DNA of 64,000 nucleotides from Clostridiales bacterium (lineage in GTDB: Bacteria > Bacillota > Clostridia > Christensenellales > Aristaeellaceae), in contig SVGM01000007.1 in NCBI GenBank assembly GCA_015056365.1, positions 93,384 through 157,383 on the forward strand, read 5' to 3'. Numbering within the stretch: position 1 is the stretch's first letter; each line of letters begins with the position of its first letter. The notes beneath the pieces were generated by a model. It was given only the letters and a program-made list of their open reading frames with translations, did not search any database and had not been told where the DNA came from. Shown here one piece after another: positions 34,245 to 42,897 of this stretch. The translations under genes were made by a program, and so were the position numbers.

Positions 34245-34864
34245 CAGAACAAAAAAAGCAACTTGCCGCTCAGCGGCTGCTTGCGCCGGTGATCCGAGAG
34301 ATCGATGCGCGTATTGCCGGGCAGGGACACGCCCTGTGCGTGATGGACGGGCAGTGCGGCGCAGGAAAAACCACGCTGGCGGAAGCACTGGCCGCAAGGT
34401 ACGGCGCGCCGGTAATCCACATGGACGACTTCTTTCTGCCCTATGAGATGCGCACCCCAGAGCGCCTTGCCCAGCCCGGGGGCAATGTCCACTACGAGCG
34501 CTTTGAAGCCCAGGTGCTTGAAGCGCTGCAAAGCGGGGCATGCTTCTCCTATCAGCGCTTTGACTGCGCCACAGGCGAAATGCTTGACCGGTACTGCCCC
34601 TGGGCGGCGCTGCGGGTGGTGGAAGGCAGCTACAGCCTGCATCCCCGGTTTCAGAAGGCGTGGGTGGATATGAACGCAGTCACCGTATTCCTGACTGTGG
34701 ATGAGCGCGAGCAGCTGCGCCGCATTGCCCTGCGAGCCCCGGAAAAGCTTCCGCAGTTCGAATCCCGGTGGATTCCCCTTGAAAAAAGCTATTTTCAGGC
34801 GTATGATATTCCCGGTAGGGCGGAGATGGTCTTAACCAGCCTGCCATGGGAGGACAAAACATGA
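34241..34864 (+). CDS. Uridine-kinase-like P-loop kinase
   Basis: 207 aa with Walker A DGQCGAGKTT (36-45), a HMDDFFLP strand-acid motif typical of uridine kinase/phosphoribulokinase-like proteins, and VVEGSYSLHP with the second acidic-substrate loop. It probably phosphorylates a nucleoside or other small hydroxyl substrate; the exact one is unknown. It is coupled by ATGA overlaps to the ECF S component upstream and the DUF3842 gene downstream, so its substrate may be what the S component imports. Confidence 0.83.
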   Translation: MTEQKKQLAAQRLLAPVIREIDARIAGQGHALCVMDGQCGAGKTTLAEALAARYGAPVIHMDDFFLPYEMRTPERLAQPGGNVHYERFEAQVLEALQSGACFSYQRFDCATGEMLDRYCPWAALRVVEGSYSLHPRFQKAWVDMNAVTVFLTVDEREQLRRIALRAPEKLPQFESRWIPLEKSYFQAYDIPGRAEMVLTSLPWEDKT

Positions 34865-35280
34865 AGATTCTGGTAATCGACGGACAGGGCGGCGGCGTAG
34901 GCCGCAGCATTGTCGCGGCCATGAAGGCCGCTATGCCGGACCAGCAGCTGATCGCCCTTGGCACCAACGTCCAGGCCACCGCCGCCATGCTCAAGGCAGG
35001 CGCGGACATGGGCGCGACCGGCGAAGGCGCCATCCGCTATCAGTGCAAGAGTGCAGATATCATTCTGGGCGTAACGGGCATCCTGCATGCCAACGCTATG
35101 CTGGGGGAGATCACTCCTGCCATCGCGGCGGCGGTGAGCCTGAGCGAAGCCCAGAAGATCCTGGTGCCGCTGGACCGCTGCGGCCTGATCATCGCAGGGG
35201 TGGAAAAGCAGCCCCTGGAAAGCCTGATCCGCAAGGCGGCGGAAGCAGCCGCTGCGCTGACAACCAAAAACAAGCCCTGA
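34861..35280 (+). CDS. DUF3842 family protein
   Basis: 139 aa. The N-terminus MKILVIDGQGGGVGRSI is a Rossmann-like glycine loop. ALGTNVQATAAMLKAGADMGATGE and the following SADIILGVTGIL segments match DUF3842, a small clostridial family of unknown function. The ATG at 34861 has GGGAGG 7 nt upstream. It overlaps the kinase stop and precedes mrp by 33 nt. The role is unknown; the loop suggests nucleotide binding. Confidence 0.87.
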   Translation: MKILVIDGQGGGVGRSIVAAMKAAMPDQQLIALGTNVQATAAMLKAGADMGATGEGAIRYQCKSADIILGVTGILHANAMLGEITPAIAAAVSLSEAQKILVPLDRCGLIIAGVEKQPLESLIRKAAEAAAALTTKNKP

Positions 35281-35313
35281 CAAGGCATTATCAAAGAAAG
35301 AAGGATCATCATC

Positions 35314-36153
35314 ATGAGCGAATGTACCCACGATTGCTCCACCTGCAGCCAGAACTGCGGCGAGCGCAAACCCGAAAGTCTTCTGCAGAAGCCCCATGAG
35401 CTGAGCCGCATCAAGAAAGTGATCGGCGTATGCAGCGGCAAGGGCGGCGTCGGCAAGAGCATGGTCACCGCGCTTTTGGCCATTCTGGCCCAGCGTCGCG
35501 GCCTGAAGGTCGGCATCCTGGACGCCGATATTACCGGCCCCTCCATCCCCCGCGCTTTTGGCCTGAAGGAAAAGGCCATGGGCACCGATCAGGGCATCTT
35601 CCCCGTGCGCTCCAAGAGCGGCATCGACGTGATGAGCCTGAACCTGCTCCTTGAAAACGAGAGCGATCCTGTGGTCTGGCGCGGCCCGGTCATTGCGGGC
35701 GCTGTGGGCCAGTTCTGGACCGACGTGATCTGGGGCGAGAAGGACGTGCTGTTCATCGATATGCCTCCGGGAACCGGCGACGTGATGCTGACCGTGTTCC
35801 AGTCCATCCCTGTGGATGGCGTGGTGCTGGTTTCCACGCCTCAGGAACTGGTGGGCATGATCGTGGAGAAGGCCCTCAAGATGACCAACCTGATGAACAT
35901 CCCCGTGCTGGGTCTGGTAGAAAACATGAGCTATGTGGCCTGCCCCGACTGCGGCAAGAAGTATGAGCTCTTCGGCAAGAGCCATCGGGATGACATCGCC
36001 AAGGAATACAATATCCCTCTCACCGCCGCTCTGCCCATCGATCCCAAGCTGGCAGGCAGCGTGGACAAGGGTATGCTGGAACTGTTTGAAGGCGACTGGC
36101 TGGACGAGATCGCCAACGCCATTCAGGACCTACAGCCCAAGGCACAGCAGTGA
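35314..36153 (+). CDS. mrp: Mrp/NBP35-family ATP-binding Fe-S carrier protein
   Basis: 279 aa. An N-terminal Cys cluster (C4, C8, C11, C15) precedes the deviant Walker A SGKGGVGKS (41-49). DADITGPSIPR and IDMPPGTGDV follow, and a C-terminal CPDCG pair sits near residue 210. Mrp/NBP35 ATPases carry and hand over Fe-S clusters through these cysteines; an N-terminal cluster in addition to the CPxC motif is the NBP35 style. It ends GTGA-overlapping the C_GCAxxG_C_C gene. Confidence 0.93.
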   Translation: MSECTHDCSTCSQNCGERKPESLLQKPHELSRIKKVIGVCSGKGGVGKSMVTALLAILAQRRGLKVGILDADITGPSIPRAFGLKEKAMGTDQGIFPVRSKSGIDVMSLNLLLENESDPVVWRGPVIAGAVGQFWTDVIWGEKDVLFIDMPPGTGDVMLTVFQSIPVDGVVLVSTPQELVGMIVEKALKMTNLMNIPVLGLVENMSYVACPDCGKKYELFGKSHRDDIAKEYNIPLTAALPIDPKLAGSVDKGMLELFEGDWLDEIANAIQDLQPKAQQ

Positions 36154-36656
36154 GCGCCCTGAATACCCCCATCAATGTCGCCGCCAAGGTGGACGAGGCG
36201 CGCAGTCTGTATCTCAGCGGATACAACTGCGCCCAGTCCGTCTTTGCGGCGTTTTCTCAGGAGATGGGGCTCAAACGGGAGGATGCGCTGCGGATGGCGT
36301 CCGGCATGGGCGGCGGGATCGGCGGCCTGCGGATGACCTGCGGCGCGGTCAGCGCCATGGCGATGGTGCTGAGCGCCCTGTACGGCTATGACGACGCAGC
36401 CGACTTTGAGGGCAAGAAGCAGCTCTATGCGGATATCCAGCGTCTGCACAGCTCGTTCATTGCCGAGCATGAAACGTCCGAATGCCGCGCCCTTTTGCAA
36501 AAGAGCGGCATCGTCGTCAAAGCCCAGCCCAGCGAACGCACCCCCGAATACTACCGCACGCGTCCCTGCGCCCGGTATATTGAATTGTGTGCTAAATTCA
36601 TTTCAGAAGAACTGAATCACAAGCAGAGCAAACCCTTCCCCAACACTGCGCCGTAA
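36150..36656 (+). CDS. C_GCAxxG_C_C family redox/Fe-S protein
   Basis: 168 aa, starting at a GTG that overlaps the mrp stop. The pattern NCAQSVFAAF, then MGGGIGGLRMTCGAVSAMAM, and C-terminal cysteines in SECRALL and RPCARYIELC is the C_GCAxxG_C_C family, whose cysteines are proposed to bind a cofactor or Fe-S cluster. Coupling to mrp is consistent with cluster delivery by the carrier. It is the last gene of the operon; the 129-bp tandem repeats begin right at its end. Confidence 0.87.
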   Translation: MSALNTPINVAAKVDEARSLYLSGYNCAQSVFAAFSQEMGLKREDALRMASGMGGGIGGLRMTCGAVSAMAMVLSALYGYDDAADFEGKKQLYADIQRLHSSFIAEHETSECRALLQKSGIVVKAQPSERTPEYYRTRPCARYIELCAKFISEELNHKQSKPFPNTAP

Positions 36657-36995
36657 AACGGCGCAATCCGGAGGTGCAGGAGGCACTGCCTCCTGCCGGG
36701 GCGCGGGGCAGCGCCCCGCAAGCACCTCCCGGCCCGCAAATCCCCTTCCCCGTCTCCAACAACAGCTCCCCGTGTTGCTCCGTAAAACGGCGCAATCCGG
36801 AGGTGCAGGAGGTACTGCCTCCTGCCGGGGCGCGGGCGGCGCCCCGCAAAACACCCCCGGCCCGCAAATCCCCTTCCCCGTCTCCAACAACAACTCCCCG
36901 TGTTGCGCCGTAAAGCGGCACAATCCGGAGGTGCAGGAGGCACTGCCTCCTGCCGGGGCGCGGGGCAGCGCCCCGCAAAACAAACACCCACCGAA
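36639..36995. repeat. 128/129-bp tandem repeat array, three copies
   Basis: CCGTAAAACGGC-type starts lie at about 36651, 36780 and 36908. Each unit contains GCAGGAGGC-ACT-GCCTCCTGC (a perfect 9-bp dyad), GGGGCGCGG...GCGCCCC and CGGCCCGCAAATCCCC. The array fills the 354-bp gap before the first metallophosphoesterase gene and slightly overlaps the end of the upstream gene. No gene is supported inside it. Confidence 0.87.
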
Positions 36996-37010
36996 AGGAG
37001 CCACCCGCCC

Positions 37011-37715
37011 ATGAAAATCGCCTTTGTGGCCGATCTGCACGGCAACTGGCCCGCTACCTGCGCACTGGAAAAAGATCTGGAGCTGCAAAAGCCCGACCGG
37101 ATCATCTGTCTGGGCGATGTGGTAGGCAAGGGCCCCAGCAATGCGCAGACTTTCGACTGGGCCATGCGCCGCTGTGACCTGATCATCGGCGGCAACTGGG
37201 ATTTCGGCGTAGGATATCAGCAGTTTCCCAACGACCAGTTCTATTGGGAGCAGCTGGGTGAGAACCGGCTCAAGGTGCTGCGGGAGCTGCCTCAGGAGAG
37301 CGAATTGATGCTGTCTGGACGGCGGGTGAGGCTGATGCACGGCCGCCCGGTGATGGACTCACTGATCACGGTGAAGGACAGCCACGAGGAGATTCAGGCG
37401 TTCTTTGCGGATGCGCAGGGCAAACCCTACGACGTGGTGCTCTACGCCGACGCGCACCGTCAGGCCATGCGCACGGTCAATCCCGGCCTGTTCATCAACA
37501 CCGGCAGCGTAGGCAATGCGCTGGGCGTGGCCTATTGCTGCTACGCCATCGTGGAAGCCGAGCCGGGCAGCGCCCCCGCGCCCTTCGAGGTACGGCTGCG
37601 CCAGCTGCCCTACGACCGGGAGCAGGCCATCCGGGATGCCCAGGCAGCGCCCCTTGTGCCCCGGATCGACACCTATATCAACGAGATCAAAACGGCGGTG
37701 TACAGCCGCCGATAA
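37011..37715 (+). CDS. Calcineurin-like metallophosphoesterase
   Basis: 234 aa from an ATG preceded by GAAAGGAG; the upstream frame is repeat DNA. The order of metal motifs is MKIAFVADLHGN, CLGDVVGKGP, GGNWDFG (GN[H/W]D-type) and MHGRP. The final LYADAHRQ-NTGSVGN has Asp-Ala-His where Gly-x-His is normal. This is the YfcE/diadenosine tetraphosphatase-like branch. The substrate is unknown. The terminal part (QAAPLVPRIDTYINEIK) is an extra helix. Confidence 0.87.
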   Translation: MKIAFVADLHGNWPATCALEKDLELQKPDRIICLGDVVGKGPSNAQTFDWAMRRCDLIIGGNWDFGVGYQQFPNDQFYWEQLGENRLKVLRELPQESELMLSGRRVRLMHGRPVMDSLITVKDSHEEIQAFFADAQGKPYDVVLYADAHRQAMRTVNPGLFINTGSVGNALGVAYCCYAIVEAEPGSAPAPFEVRLRQLPYDREQAIRDAQAAPLVPRIDTYINEIKTAVYSRR

Positions 37716-37921
37716 TGACGGCAGGGTATTGCAGCATACTGCCCCACATCCAGACAAAAGATTTTTGCGCAACCTCAGTCGCCTGCACGCTGCTGCCGGT
37801 CCGCATTTGCTTCGGCCACGACTGCAGGTTGTTTATGCCTTCGGCATTGTGCCCGCTGGGCACCCGACTTCCCTTCGTCCCTCTGTCTTTTTTTCAATTC
37901 GTAAAGGAGGCCTTCATCCCT

Positions 37922-38620
37922 ATGAAGCCGACCCCTGCCCGCATCCTGACCCCCTATGAGCTGCACACCGGCAAGCTGGCAAAGCCGCTGCGGTTTCTTG
38001 TGATCAGCGACCTGCACAACGAGCCCTTCGACGACCTGCTTCCACTGATGGACGACGCCGACGCTGTGCTTGTGCCGGGCGATATCAGCAACCGCTATCG
38101 CCAGGAATACGACCGGGGACTGGCCTTCCTTCGGGAAAGCGCCAAGCGCCGCCCCACTTTTTTCTCGGTGGGCAATCATGAGACCCGGCAGAAAAGCTAC
38201 CGCGAGCTGATCGCCCTTGCGCGGGAAAGCGGAGCTGAGGTACTGATCAACCGCCATGTTCGCTTTGAGGATCTGTGGATCGGCGGCTGGTACGACCCGG
38301 AGATCGTAAACGAGCCGGAAGAGGTGGACGCCTTTGAGCAGCTGGACGGCTGCAAGCTGCTGCTGTGCCACAAGCCGGAGCATTATATGGAACACCTCAG
38401 GGGACGGAAGATCGACCTGACCATTGCAGGCCACGCCCACGGCGGTCAGATCCGTATCGGAAACCAGGGTATCTATGCCCCGGGTCAGCTGCTGTTTCCC
38501 CGGTACACCCGAGGCTGGGCGGACGGCGGCAAGCTGCTGATCTCCGCCGGCGCAGGCAATCCCTGCCGCATGCCCCGCTGGAATAACCCCCGCGAGGTGC
38601 TGCTGGTGACGGTGGACTGA
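37922..38620 (+). CDS. Calcineurin-like metallophosphoesterase (YaeI-like)
   Basis: 232 aa from the ATG with AAAGGAGG upstream. The motifs are LVISDLHNEP, LVPGDISNR, VGNHETR and LLCHKPEHY. The last is AGHAHGGQIRI with the ending RYTRGW, which is typical of the YaeI-like UDP-2,3-diacylglucosamine/phosphodiesterase-like branch. No signal peptide. It is unrelated in branch to the preceding phosphoesterase gene. It precedes the fumarase subunit gene by 60 nt. Confidence 0.87.
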   Translation: MKPTPARILTPYELHTGKLAKPLRFLVISDLHNEPFDDLLPLMDDADAVLVPGDISNRYRQEYDRGLAFLRESAKRRPTFFSVGNHETRQKSYRELIALARESGAEVLINRHVRFEDLWIGGWYDPEIVNEPEEVDAFEQLDGCKLLLCHKPEHYMEHLRGRKIDLTIAGHAHGGQIRIGNQGIYAPGQLLFPRYTRGWADGGKLLISAGAGNPCRMPRWNNPREVLLVTVD

Positions 38621-38680
38621 CGCTTACGCCGGCGCGAAAGGCTTCCCTTCAACCTGTAACTCACAAAGGAGCGTACGCAT

Positions 38681-39532
38681 ATGCAAAACATCCGCGTTAT
38701 TCAGGCACAGCAGATCACCGATACGGTGAAGGAGCTGTGCATCCGGGCCAATACCCAGCTGCCGTGCATGGTGCGCGGCCTTTTGCAGGATGCCCGCGCG
38801 AAGGAACCCTTTGCCCCGGCAGCGGATACCCTGGATCTGATCCTGAAGAACGCAGACATTGCCGCTGACGGCTGCGTGCCCATCTGCCAGGATACGGGCA
38901 TGGCCGTGGTGTATGCGGACGTGGGCCAGGACGTACATATCGCTGGCGGCCTTCTGGAAGACGCTGTGAATGCCGGCGTTGCGCTTGGCTATACCGAGGG
39001 CTATCTGCGCAAGTCCATCGTGGGCGACCCCATCCGCCGTGGCAATACCGGCGACAACACCCCTGCGGTGCTGCATGTGCGGCTGATGGAGGGCGACCGG
39101 ATCCGCCTGACCGTGGCCCCCAAGGGCTTCGGCAGCGAGAATATGAGCCGCCTTTGCATGCTGACGCCTGCCCAGGGGCTGGAGGGCGTGAAGCGCTTCG
39201 TGGTGGAGACGGCGAAACTGGCCGGCGCCAACCCCTGCCCGCCGATGATGCTGGGCGTGGGCGTGGGCGGCACCTTCGAGCGCGTGGCACAGCTGGCCAA
39301 GGAAGCGCTGATCGAGCTCAGGGAAGGCCCTCATCCAGACCCCTATTACGACGCGTTGGAAAAGGAACTGCTGGAGGAGATCAACGCGCTGGGCATCGGC
39401 CCTCAGGGCTTCGGCGGACGCACCACGGCGCTGAGCGTACGCATCAAGGCGTTCCCCACCCATATCGCCGGGCTGCCGGTGGCTGTGAACGTAGGCTGTC
39501 ATGTGACCCGGCATATGTCCGCAGAACTGTGA
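38681..39532 (+). CDS. Class I fumarate hydratase/L(+)-tartrate dehydratase, alpha subunit
   Basis: 283 aa, the usual length of the separate alpha subunit. The Fe-S hydro-lyase features VPICQDTGMAVVYADVG, NTGDNTPAVLHV, SRLCMLTPAQG and ANPCPPMMLGVGVGG include the three cluster-ligand cysteines. With its beta partner it interconverts fumarate and malate, oxygen-sensitively. The beta gene usually follows immediately, but here the next gene is an unrelated VanW protein with its own promoter. So beta must be elsewhere, or the enzyme is something else. Confidence 0.88.
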   Translation: MQNIRVIQAQQITDTVKELCIRANTQLPCMVRGLLQDARAKEPFAPAADTLDLILKNADIAADGCVPICQDTGMAVVYADVGQDVHIAGGLLEDAVNAGVALGYTEGYLRKSIVGDPIRRGNTGDNTPAVLHVRLMEGDRIRLTVAPKGFGSENMSRLCMLTPAQGLEGVKRFVVETAKLAGANPCPPMMLGVGVGGTFERVAQLAKEALIELREGPHPDPYYDALEKELLEEINALGIGPQGFGGRTTALSVRIKAFPTHIAGLPVAVNVGCHVTRHMSAEL

Positions 39533-39540
39533 CAGAAAGC

Positions 39541-39570
39541 TTGACGAACGGTCGCTTTACCCCCTATAAT
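39541..39570 (+). promoter_or_regulatory. Promoter of the VanW/SH3 gene
   Basis: TTGACG (39541-39546), an 18-bp spacer and a perfect TATAAT (39565-39570), about 48 bp before the ATG. Confidence 0.82.
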
Positions 39571-39617
39571 GAGCATGGCGTTTTGCATATTTTTACTGCG
39601 CCAATGAGGATAAGAGG

Positions 39618-40958
39618 ATGAGAAACACGATGAAAATGCGTAAAGGTGAAGGATACCGGCTTTTGTCGCTGGTGCTGGCGCTGCTGATGGCGCTCCTGTC
39701 CGTGGGCTTTGCCGAGGAAACCGATACCGACGCTGCGGAGCAGACCGGCGATCAGATTACCCACATGGGCAAGGCCAGCGTCGCCCTGAAGGTTCGTATT
39801 GAGCCCAACAAGGATGCCCGCGGTATCGACAGTATCCCTAAGAATGCCACAGTGTACATTATCGAGCAGACCAATGACGAGTGGGTCAAGGTTCATACCT
39901 CCAACACCACCGGCTATGTCATGGTCAAGTACATCACCAACATGCAGGACATCAACGACCTGAGCGTGGAAGAAGTGATGTCTCCTTCGGATCTGCCCGA
40001 CGGCACCGTACCTTTTGACGCGGAGCTTCTGCCCTTCCGCGACGGCTACAAGGCCTACCTGCTCACCGGCGCTTACATGTTCGCTACCCCCCATCAGGAA
40101 TCTGAGAAGATCACCTACGTCTCTGCTAACAAAGAAGTCATCGTCAGCCAGGTCAGCGGCGACTGGTGCTATGCCCGCTATCAGAACAAAGAAGGCTATA
40201 TGCTCAACTCCGGCCTGTACAAGTGGGACCGCATCGATCCCTATGCCGGCGAGATCCCTGGCCTGACCGTGATGCCCAAGATCGCCTTTATCACCAAGAC
40301 GGCCGAAGTGTACGCCGTTGCGGACAACAAGTCCCTCAAGGATTATCCCGTTACTCCCGGCGCCTGCGTAGCGGTGTACGAAAAAGACCCCCTGGGCCGC
40401 TATCAGACCCCCTACCATCGTACCATGGGTTACCTGGAGGAGGACGTGATCGGCTACACCATGGATGTGGTTCCGTGGGACCAGGCGCAGCCCGGTGACC
40501 TGATCGCTGCCATGACCACGTTCTATGCGGTGGGCGTAAGCACGCTGCAGTATCAGGGCCGTAACTGGAACATCTATCTGGCCTCCTCTATGATCAACGG
40601 TACGGTGCTCCAGCCCGGTCAGGAGTTCAACATGAACGAGACCATCGGCCCCTACCGTAAGTCCACCGGCTACCATGAAGCACCCATTATGAGCCAGAAC
40701 GCCACCACCGGCTACGGCGGCGGTACCTGCCAGGTAAACACCACCTTCTACATGACCAATATTCAGGTGCCCATCCTGATCACCCACCGTAAGGTGCATG
40801 CCGACGTGGGTATCTATTATGTGCCCCGCGGCTTTGACGCAGCGGTTGGCGGCGGCAGCATCAACCTGACGCTGGTCAATACGCTCCCCTATGCCATCCG
40901 TTACCAGTTCTTTATTACCGACGGCGTCATGACCTGTTGCATCTTCCGCGAGAGCTGA
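39618..40958 (+). CDS. Secreted SH3-domain/VanW-family protein
   Basis: 446 aa. A signal peptide (1 to about 32, ending VGFAEE) is followed by two SH3-like domains, one at about 52-110 (ALKVRIEPNKDARGID...GYVMVKYI) and a second at about 150-205 (VSGDWCYARYQNKEGYM). A VanW/YoaR domain occupies about 310-446, with LQPGQEFNMNETIGP, GYGGGTCQVNTTFYMT and ALVNTLPYAIR-type features. VanW-domain proteins are linked to cell-wall and glycopeptide-response loci, with no proven reaction. SH3 modules suggest wall binding. It has a strong own promoter. Confidence 0.87.
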   Translation: MRNTMKMRKGEGYRLLSLVLALLMALLSVGFAEETDTDAAEQTGDQITHMGKASVALKVRIEPNKDARGIDSIPKNATVYIIEQTNDEWVKVHTSNTTGYVMVKYITNMQDINDLSVEEVMSPSDLPDGTVPFDAELLPFRDGYKAYLLTGAYMFATPHQESEKITYVSANKEVIVSQVSGDWCYARYQNKEGYMLNSGLYKWDRIDPYAGEIPGLTVMPKIAFITKTAEVYAVADNKSLKDYPVTPGACVAVYEKDPLGRYQTPYHRTMGYLEEDVIGYTMDVVPWDQAQPGDLIAAMTTFYAVGVSTLQYQGRNWNIYLASSMINGTVLQPGQEFNMNETIGPYRKSTGYHEAPIMSQNATTGYGGGTCQVNTTFYMTNIQVPILITHRKVHADVGIYYVPRGFDAAVGGGSINLTLVNTLPYAIRYQFFITDGVMTCCIFRES

Positions 40959-40975
40959 CGGTCAAGCCGTCATCC

Positions 40976-41012
40976 ATGCCCGGCGTCCTCTGTGAGGATC
41001 GCCGGGCATTTG
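40976..41012 (+). terminator. Hairpin terminator after the VanW gene
   Basis: 10-bp stem ATGCCCGGCG / CGCCGGGCAT with an inner TCCTC/GAGGA extension, followed only by TTTG. Confidence 0.6.
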
Positions 41013-41068
41013 CGTCCACCATTGCTGTATGGACGCAGAATAAAAAAATAGCATTTGCCGCAGGTATA

Positions 41069-41077
41069 TGATATAAT
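41069..41077 (+). promoter_or_regulatory. Extended -10 promoter of the repeat membrane protein
   Basis: TGATATAAT (TG plus perfect TATAAT) 58 bp before the ATG; the -35 is weak. Confidence 0.6.
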
Positions 41078-41135
41078 AGGTGCGACCATTATCTGGATTT
41101 CCTTTCCATACAATACAACAGAAAGGGGCTTTCGT

Positions 41136-42845
41136 ATGCCGGACAACAACCAGCGTAATCAGGCAGGTGCCCCCAACGGCGCGAATCCGTGGATGCGTCC
41201 CATGGGCGCCAATATGCTTCAGCGCGGCGCGTCTGCGCCCAAGCAGCCGACTGCCCAGCCCAGCCCTTATACCCCCAATGAAACCGACGAAAACGAGGCG
41301 CTGTATGCTGCCCGGGCCGCCGCCGCCATGCGGCGCGCTGCCGCAAATCAGGGCGGACAGCCCCAGATCATGCAGGGCTACGTCCCTCAGCAGCCTGCCG
41401 CACCCGCGCAGCAGAATGCTTACGTCCGAGGCGGCGCCATGCAGGGTTATGTTCCCCAGCGGCCTGCCACTCCCGCGCAGCAGCCTTCCTATCACCGTGA
41501 CGCGGCTCAAGGCTATGCCGCCCAGCGCCCCGCTGCTCCCGCACAGCAGCCCTCCTATCACCGTGAAGCGGCTCAGGGCTATGCTGCCCAGCGCCCCGCT
41601 GCTCCCGCGCAGCAGCCTTCCTATCACCGTGACGCGGCTCAAGGCTATGCCGCCCAGCGCCCCGCTGCTCCCGCACAGCAGCCCTCCTATCACCGTGAAG
41701 CGGCTCAGGGCTATGTTCCCCAGCAGTCTGCTACTCCCGCGCAGCAGCCCTCCTATGACCACGAAGCGGCTCAGGGCTATGTTCCCCAGCAGTCTGCTAC
41801 TCCCGCGCAGCAGCCCTCCTATGACCACGAAGCGGCTCAGGGCTATGTTCCCCAGCAGCCTGCCACTCCCGCACAGCAGCCCTCCTATCACCGTGAAGCG
41901 GCTCAGGGCTACATCCTCAGGCAGCCTGCCGCTGTGGCGCAACCTGAATCCGTACATCGTGCCGGAGACGCGTCTTTGTCTGACCCCATGCTGCAGGAAG
42001 AAGCGGCCCTGTCGAATCAACCTCGCCGCCGCCGCAGCCGCGTGGTGATGCGCCAGGAACAAGAAATGGCAGCTGCACAGCCCGAAGCAAAAACCCCTAT
42101 CGAATCTTCCGCGCCTGTCACGCAAGCCGTTGAACCTGCACCGATTGCAGCCCCCATCCCCGTTCCGGAAATGCCTGCCTGGCGGCCGGTACAGCCCCAG
42201 CAGACGGATGCGTTTGCCGATCTTCCGTTGCCTCCTCAGGAGGAACCATCGCCTGCACGTGAACAAAAGCTCAGCGAACTCCCCATGGACGACGCATTCC
42301 GTGCGCTGGTGGGCGCTGCGTCTGACGAGGATGCAACGGACGAAGAACAGGACGATTGCCAGGATACCGCGTCGATGCCCATGCCTGCACCCGTCTCCAC
42401 CTTGGAGCCCCTGCCCAAGGTTCGCAAGAGCGGCTGGTTGAAGGCGCTGATCGCAGTGATGCTGCTGGCGGCCGTCGGCGTGTTCCTTTATGCCAGCGGC
42501 CTTGGCGAAAAGGCGGTGCACGCTGTGGTGAATACCGTGCATATTGTCACCGGCCGGAAGGTCAATACCGGCATGATGAAAGCCAACCCCGAACAGGCCG
42601 GAACGCCCGCAACGATCACCGTTACCCTGGAAACCGCCAGCAATATTCAGGATGTCCGCCTGCTCAACGGCAGCAAAGACTATCTGGGCGCCAACGTCAG
42701 CAGTGTTAACCGGGTTGAAGGGAAGCTGTGGTCCATGGTTACCACCCTCTACCAGCCCTACGATGGCCTGCTCCTTGCCGAAGTGCTTTGCGAGGACGGC
42801 CAGTGGCGCATGGCCAACAGCCAGTGCCACGTGACGGTGAACTGA
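41136..42845 (+). CDS. Single-pass membrane protein with Pro/Gln/Tyr repeat cytoplasmic part
   Basis: 569 aa from the ATG at 41136 (AAAGGGG upstream). Residues about 80-260 are roughly eight 22-residue repeats of the kind AAQGYVPQQPATPAQQPSYH. An acidic linker follows. A membrane helix sits at about 435-457 (WLKALIAVMLLAAVGVFLYAS), and about 110 residues lie outside, rich in beta-strands. There is no signal peptide, so the repeat part is inside. It resembles the N-in membrane proteins of secretion and cell-envelope loci, but no family is recognised. It lies upstream of the lipase-effector genes, with a terminator between. Confidence 0.7.
   Translation: MPDNNQRNQAGAPNGANPWMRPMGANMLQRGASAPKQPTAQPSPYTPNETDENEALYAARAAAAMRRAAANQGGQPQIMQGYVPQQPAAPAQQNAYVRGGAMQGYVPQRPATPAQQPSYHRDAAQGYAAQRPAAPAQQPSYHREAAQGYAAQRPAAPAQQPSYHRDAAQGYAAQRPAAPAQQPSYHREAAQGYVPQQSATPAQQPSYDHEAAQGYVPQQSATPAQQPSYDHEAAQGYVPQQPATPAQQPSYHREAAQGYILRQPAAVAQPESVHRAGDASLSDPMLQEEAALSNQPRRRRSRVVMRQEQEMAAAQPEAKTPIESSAPVTQAVEPAPIAAPIPVPEMPAWRPVQPQQTDAFADLPLPPQEEPSPAREQKLSELPMDDAFRALVGAASDEDATDEEQDDCQDTASMPMPAPVSTLEPLPKVRKSGWLKALIAVMLLAAVGVFLYASGLGEKAVHAVVNTVHIVTGRKVNTGMMKANPEQAGTPATITVTLETASNIQDVRLLNGSKDYLGANVSSVNRVEGKLWSMVTTLYQPYDGLLLAEVLCEDGQWRMANSQCHVTVN
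41373..41915 (+). repeat. 66-bp coding tandem repeats
   Basis: About eight copies of a 66-bp (22-codon) unit; alternate copies are nearly identical, which suggests recent expansion by 132-bp doublets. Confidence 0.85.
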
Positions 42846-42851
42846 TCAAAC

Positions 42852-42897
42852 TTATACAAAGGCGGTATCTGCTATAACAGATACCGCCTTTGTATAA
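42852..42897. terminator. Perfect 20-bp inverted repeat, terminator-like
   Basis: TTATACAAAGGCGGTATCTG and its exact complement are separated by 6 nt. This ends the repeat-membrane-protein gene. The remaining gap 42898-43251 (354 bp) is AT-rich with no clear gene or consensus promoter. Confidence 0.75.

Noticed and set aside
32892..34541. 549-aa minus-strand open frame
   Set aside because: It covers three well-supported plus-strand genes and two promoters.
36617..37340. Minus-strand cysteine-rich frames over the 128-bp repeats
   Set aside because: Their repetitive PRQEAVPPAPPDCA-type sequence simply reflects the DNA repeats, and they overlap the metallophosphoesterase gene.
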